Source: an uncultured Prevotella sp.
Lineage (GTDB): Bacteria > Bacteroidota > Bacteroidia > Bacteroidales > Bacteroidaceae
DNA length: 24,304 bases
NCBI GenBank assembly: GCA_934196725.1
Contig: CAKPWR010000041.1
Span: 1-24,304 of the forward strand
Direction: 5' to 3'
The first letter of the stretch is position 1. Every line of letters begins with the position of its first letter. The position numbers were made by a program, and so were the translations under genes. Positions 23,382-24,304 of the stretch are shown here, piece after piece. The notes below the pieces were generated by a model. The model searched no databases, had not been told where the DNA came from, and saw nothing but the letters and a program-made list of their open reading frames with translations.

Positions 23382-23596
23382 TTGCCAGAAGTACGTAAAT
23401 GTTCATTACCCCAGCTCTCGATGGTATCAAGAGTTATACTTCCATTATCGCACAACTCATCAATCCCCTCATCAACCTTCTTTGCAAAGTATTGAGAGAG
23501 AACATTTTCAAGATTATCCAATTCCTGTGGAGTCTTGATATAAGACATCATCTGAAGAATCTTCATCTGAGCAGGGTTAAAAACAGTCTGTTCCAT
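23378..23596 (-). CDS. Antitoxin partner of the PIN toxin
   Basis: The product is 72 residues and acidic. It begins M-E-Q-T-V-F-N-P-A-Q-M-K-I-L-Q-M-M-S, followed by helices (L-D-N-L-E-N-V-L-S-Q-Y-F-A-K-K-V-D-E-G-I-D-E-L) and a W-G-N-E-H-L-R-T end. No standard DNA-binding motif is clear. The identification as antitoxin rests on size, the overlap with the PIN gene and its own promoter at 23631-23661. Confidence 0.75.
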   Translation of the reverse strand: MEQTVFNPAQMKILQMMSYIKTPQELDNLENVLSQYFAKKVDEGIDELCDNGSITLDTIESWGNEHLRTSGK

Positions 23597-23630
23597 CCTA
23601 TTTTCAATTAAACGTTCAACATTCTAACCG

Positions 23631-23661
23631 CAAATTTACACATATTCCTCGAAACCACCAA
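23631..23661 (-). promoter_or_regulatory. Promoter of the PIN toxin-antitoxin operon
   Basis: On the minus strand TAAATTTG (23631-23638) is a consensus -7 element with TTGG at -33 after 19 bases. The arrangement, and the leader repeat starting right at the -33 element, are the same as at the other toxin-antitoxin operon (18919-18949). Confidence 0.7.
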
Positions 23662-23748
23662 GAAAATCGAAAGAATTCTGCAACTCATCAGGCAATTATC
23701 CCCCAATTAACTATAATCTGTAAACTATTAACTATAATCAGTAAACTC
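23656..23748 (+). repeat. Leader repeat before copy H
   Basis: A shorter and more diverged version of the leaders before copies D and E (ACCAAGAAAATCG, TCTGCAACTCATCAG, then TAAACTATTAACTATAAT units). Confidence 0.75.
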
Positions 23749-23758
23749 TCTTTCCCCC

Positions 23759-24037
23759 GGCGGTCCCATCCCGCAAACATGGCTCAGACCATAAGCAAGC
23801 TATAGTAAGGCGGTCCCATCTCGCCCAATCTGGCGAAGACCATCATCAAGCTGTCCCCCGGCGGTCCCATCCCGCACAATCTGGCGAAGACCTTTGATGG
23901 TCCGCCAACCTTAGAGCGAAGCGGTTCTGAGCACCGGAGGGCGGTTACATCCTCTCTCTTCGGGCAAGAGAGAGGCTTGGAGAGAGATGTGGAGCCTTCT
24001 TTAATGGTAAAGAAGGACGGGATGATTTTAGAAAAAA
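23759..24037 (+). repeat. Structured interspersed repeat, copy H (intergenic, expanded head)
   Basis: Three heads with AAGCTATAGTAA or ATCATCAAGCTG spacers are followed by a full core from about 23859. Hairpin 2 at 23883-23906 has two bulged A bases. Hairpin 4 is a perfect 10-bp stem CCTCTCTCTT/AAGAGAGAGG with a different loop (CGGGC). Hairpin 5 is CCTTCTTTA/TAAAGAAGG. It ends 4 bases before the RfbB remnant. Confidence 0.9.
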
Positions 24038-24041
24038 GACA

Positions 24042-24245
24042 TTATCTATCCTTATACATATTCTCATAATACTTCTGATACTCCCCAGAAGTAACATGAT
24101 TCATCCATTCCTGGTTATCAAGATACCACTTCACGGTTTCTTTGATACCCTCCTCAAAGTGGAGAGATGGCTCCCAGCCAAGTTTCTTCTGGAGCTTACG
24201 AGAGTCGATGGCGTTACACATATAAAGGTAAGTATTCGGTATCAC
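24042..24245 (-). pseudogene. rfbB: C-terminal remnant of dTDP-glucose 4,6-dehydratase
   Basis: From about 24210 down the minus strand reads I-D-S-R-K-L-Q-K-K-L-G-W-E-P, then G-I-K-E-T-V-K-W-Y-L-D-N-Q-E-W-M and Y-Q-K-Y-Y-E-N-M-Y, the conserved end of RfbB (about 55 of some 350 residues). Upstream of the I-D-S-R-K the frame (V-I-P-N-T-Y-L-Y-M-C-N-A) is foreign, so the gene is broken at about 24210-24222. RfbB makes dTDP-4-keto-6-deoxyglucose for surface polysaccharides. This remnant cannot be active. Confidence 0.8.
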
Positions 24246-24277
24246 CTCACATTACCGATAAGCATATGAGGTTTAGC

Positions 24278-24303
24278 CCTCCACCAGCTAATGCCAGTGG
24301 AGG
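24278..24303. other. Hairpin next to the rfbB breakpoint
   Basis: CCTCCAC (24278-24284) pairs with GTGGAGG (24297-24303) around a 12-base loop. It lies about 60 bases from the point where rfbB is interrupted, at the window edge. It may belong to the mobile element or neighbouring gene that broke rfbB; not enough sequence is visible. Confidence 0.4.
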
Positions 24304-24304
24304 T

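Noticed and set aside
17959..24037. CRISPR array
   Set aside because: The repeats are far apart, long, internally structured and often inside genes; there are no regular unique spacers and no cas genes.

Overview
The window looks like a chromosomal segment of a Bacteroidales bacterium, most likely a Prevotella/Segatella-type gut species. The basis is the gene order nusB-yajC-ybbR-coaE-DUF5606, the Bacteroidetes-only families DUF5606 and DUF4494, promoters of the TTTG/TTGG-N19-TAnnTTTG type, and AT-rich leaders without Shine-Dalgarno motifs. The species name is inference.

Positions 1-11256 are ordinary core genome. A forward cluster (NusB, YajC, YbbR-domain protein, CoaE, DUF5606) ends at a two-way terminator at 3501-3541. 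A reverse block holds two tandem acyl-CoA synthetases with their own strong promoter and palindromic operators, then a LolC/LolE-type permease and a class I aminotransferase. Forward DUF4494 and YggS genes follow, separated by an inverted array of a 7-base repeat. YggS ends at a terminator directly followed by what looks like the 5' piece of a group II intron.

Positions 11650-24304 are accessory genome, with almost all genes on the minus strand. They hold a three-gene operon (unknown 271 aa protein, unknown 515 aa protein, SF2 helicase with WG-repeat tail) divergent from a small XRE regulator; the remnant of a second helicase copy; a sugar MFS transporter and a duplicated fragment of it; a RelB-like/YafQ-like toxin-antitoxin pair with a truncated toxin; an NTP_transf_5 nucleotidyltransferase with a frameshifted C-terminus; a PIN-toxin/antitoxin pair; and a C-terminal remnant of RfbB. 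The last items suggest the edge of a surface polysaccharide locus.

The striking feature is a family of at least eight copies of a structured repeat (about 110-310 bp, all in one orientation) scattered through these 12 kb. Each full copy carries several hairpins whose stems differ between copies by paired, compensating changes. Copies lie between genes, but three are embedded in frame inside open reading frames (two in the helicase, one in the nucleotidyltransferase) and a fourth sits in the helicase remnant. All four in-gene copies are read in the same frame and give a similar peptide. This resembles the Rickettsia palindromic elements in behaviour, but I do not recognise the family. Several rearrangements in the region have an endpoint at or beside a copy.
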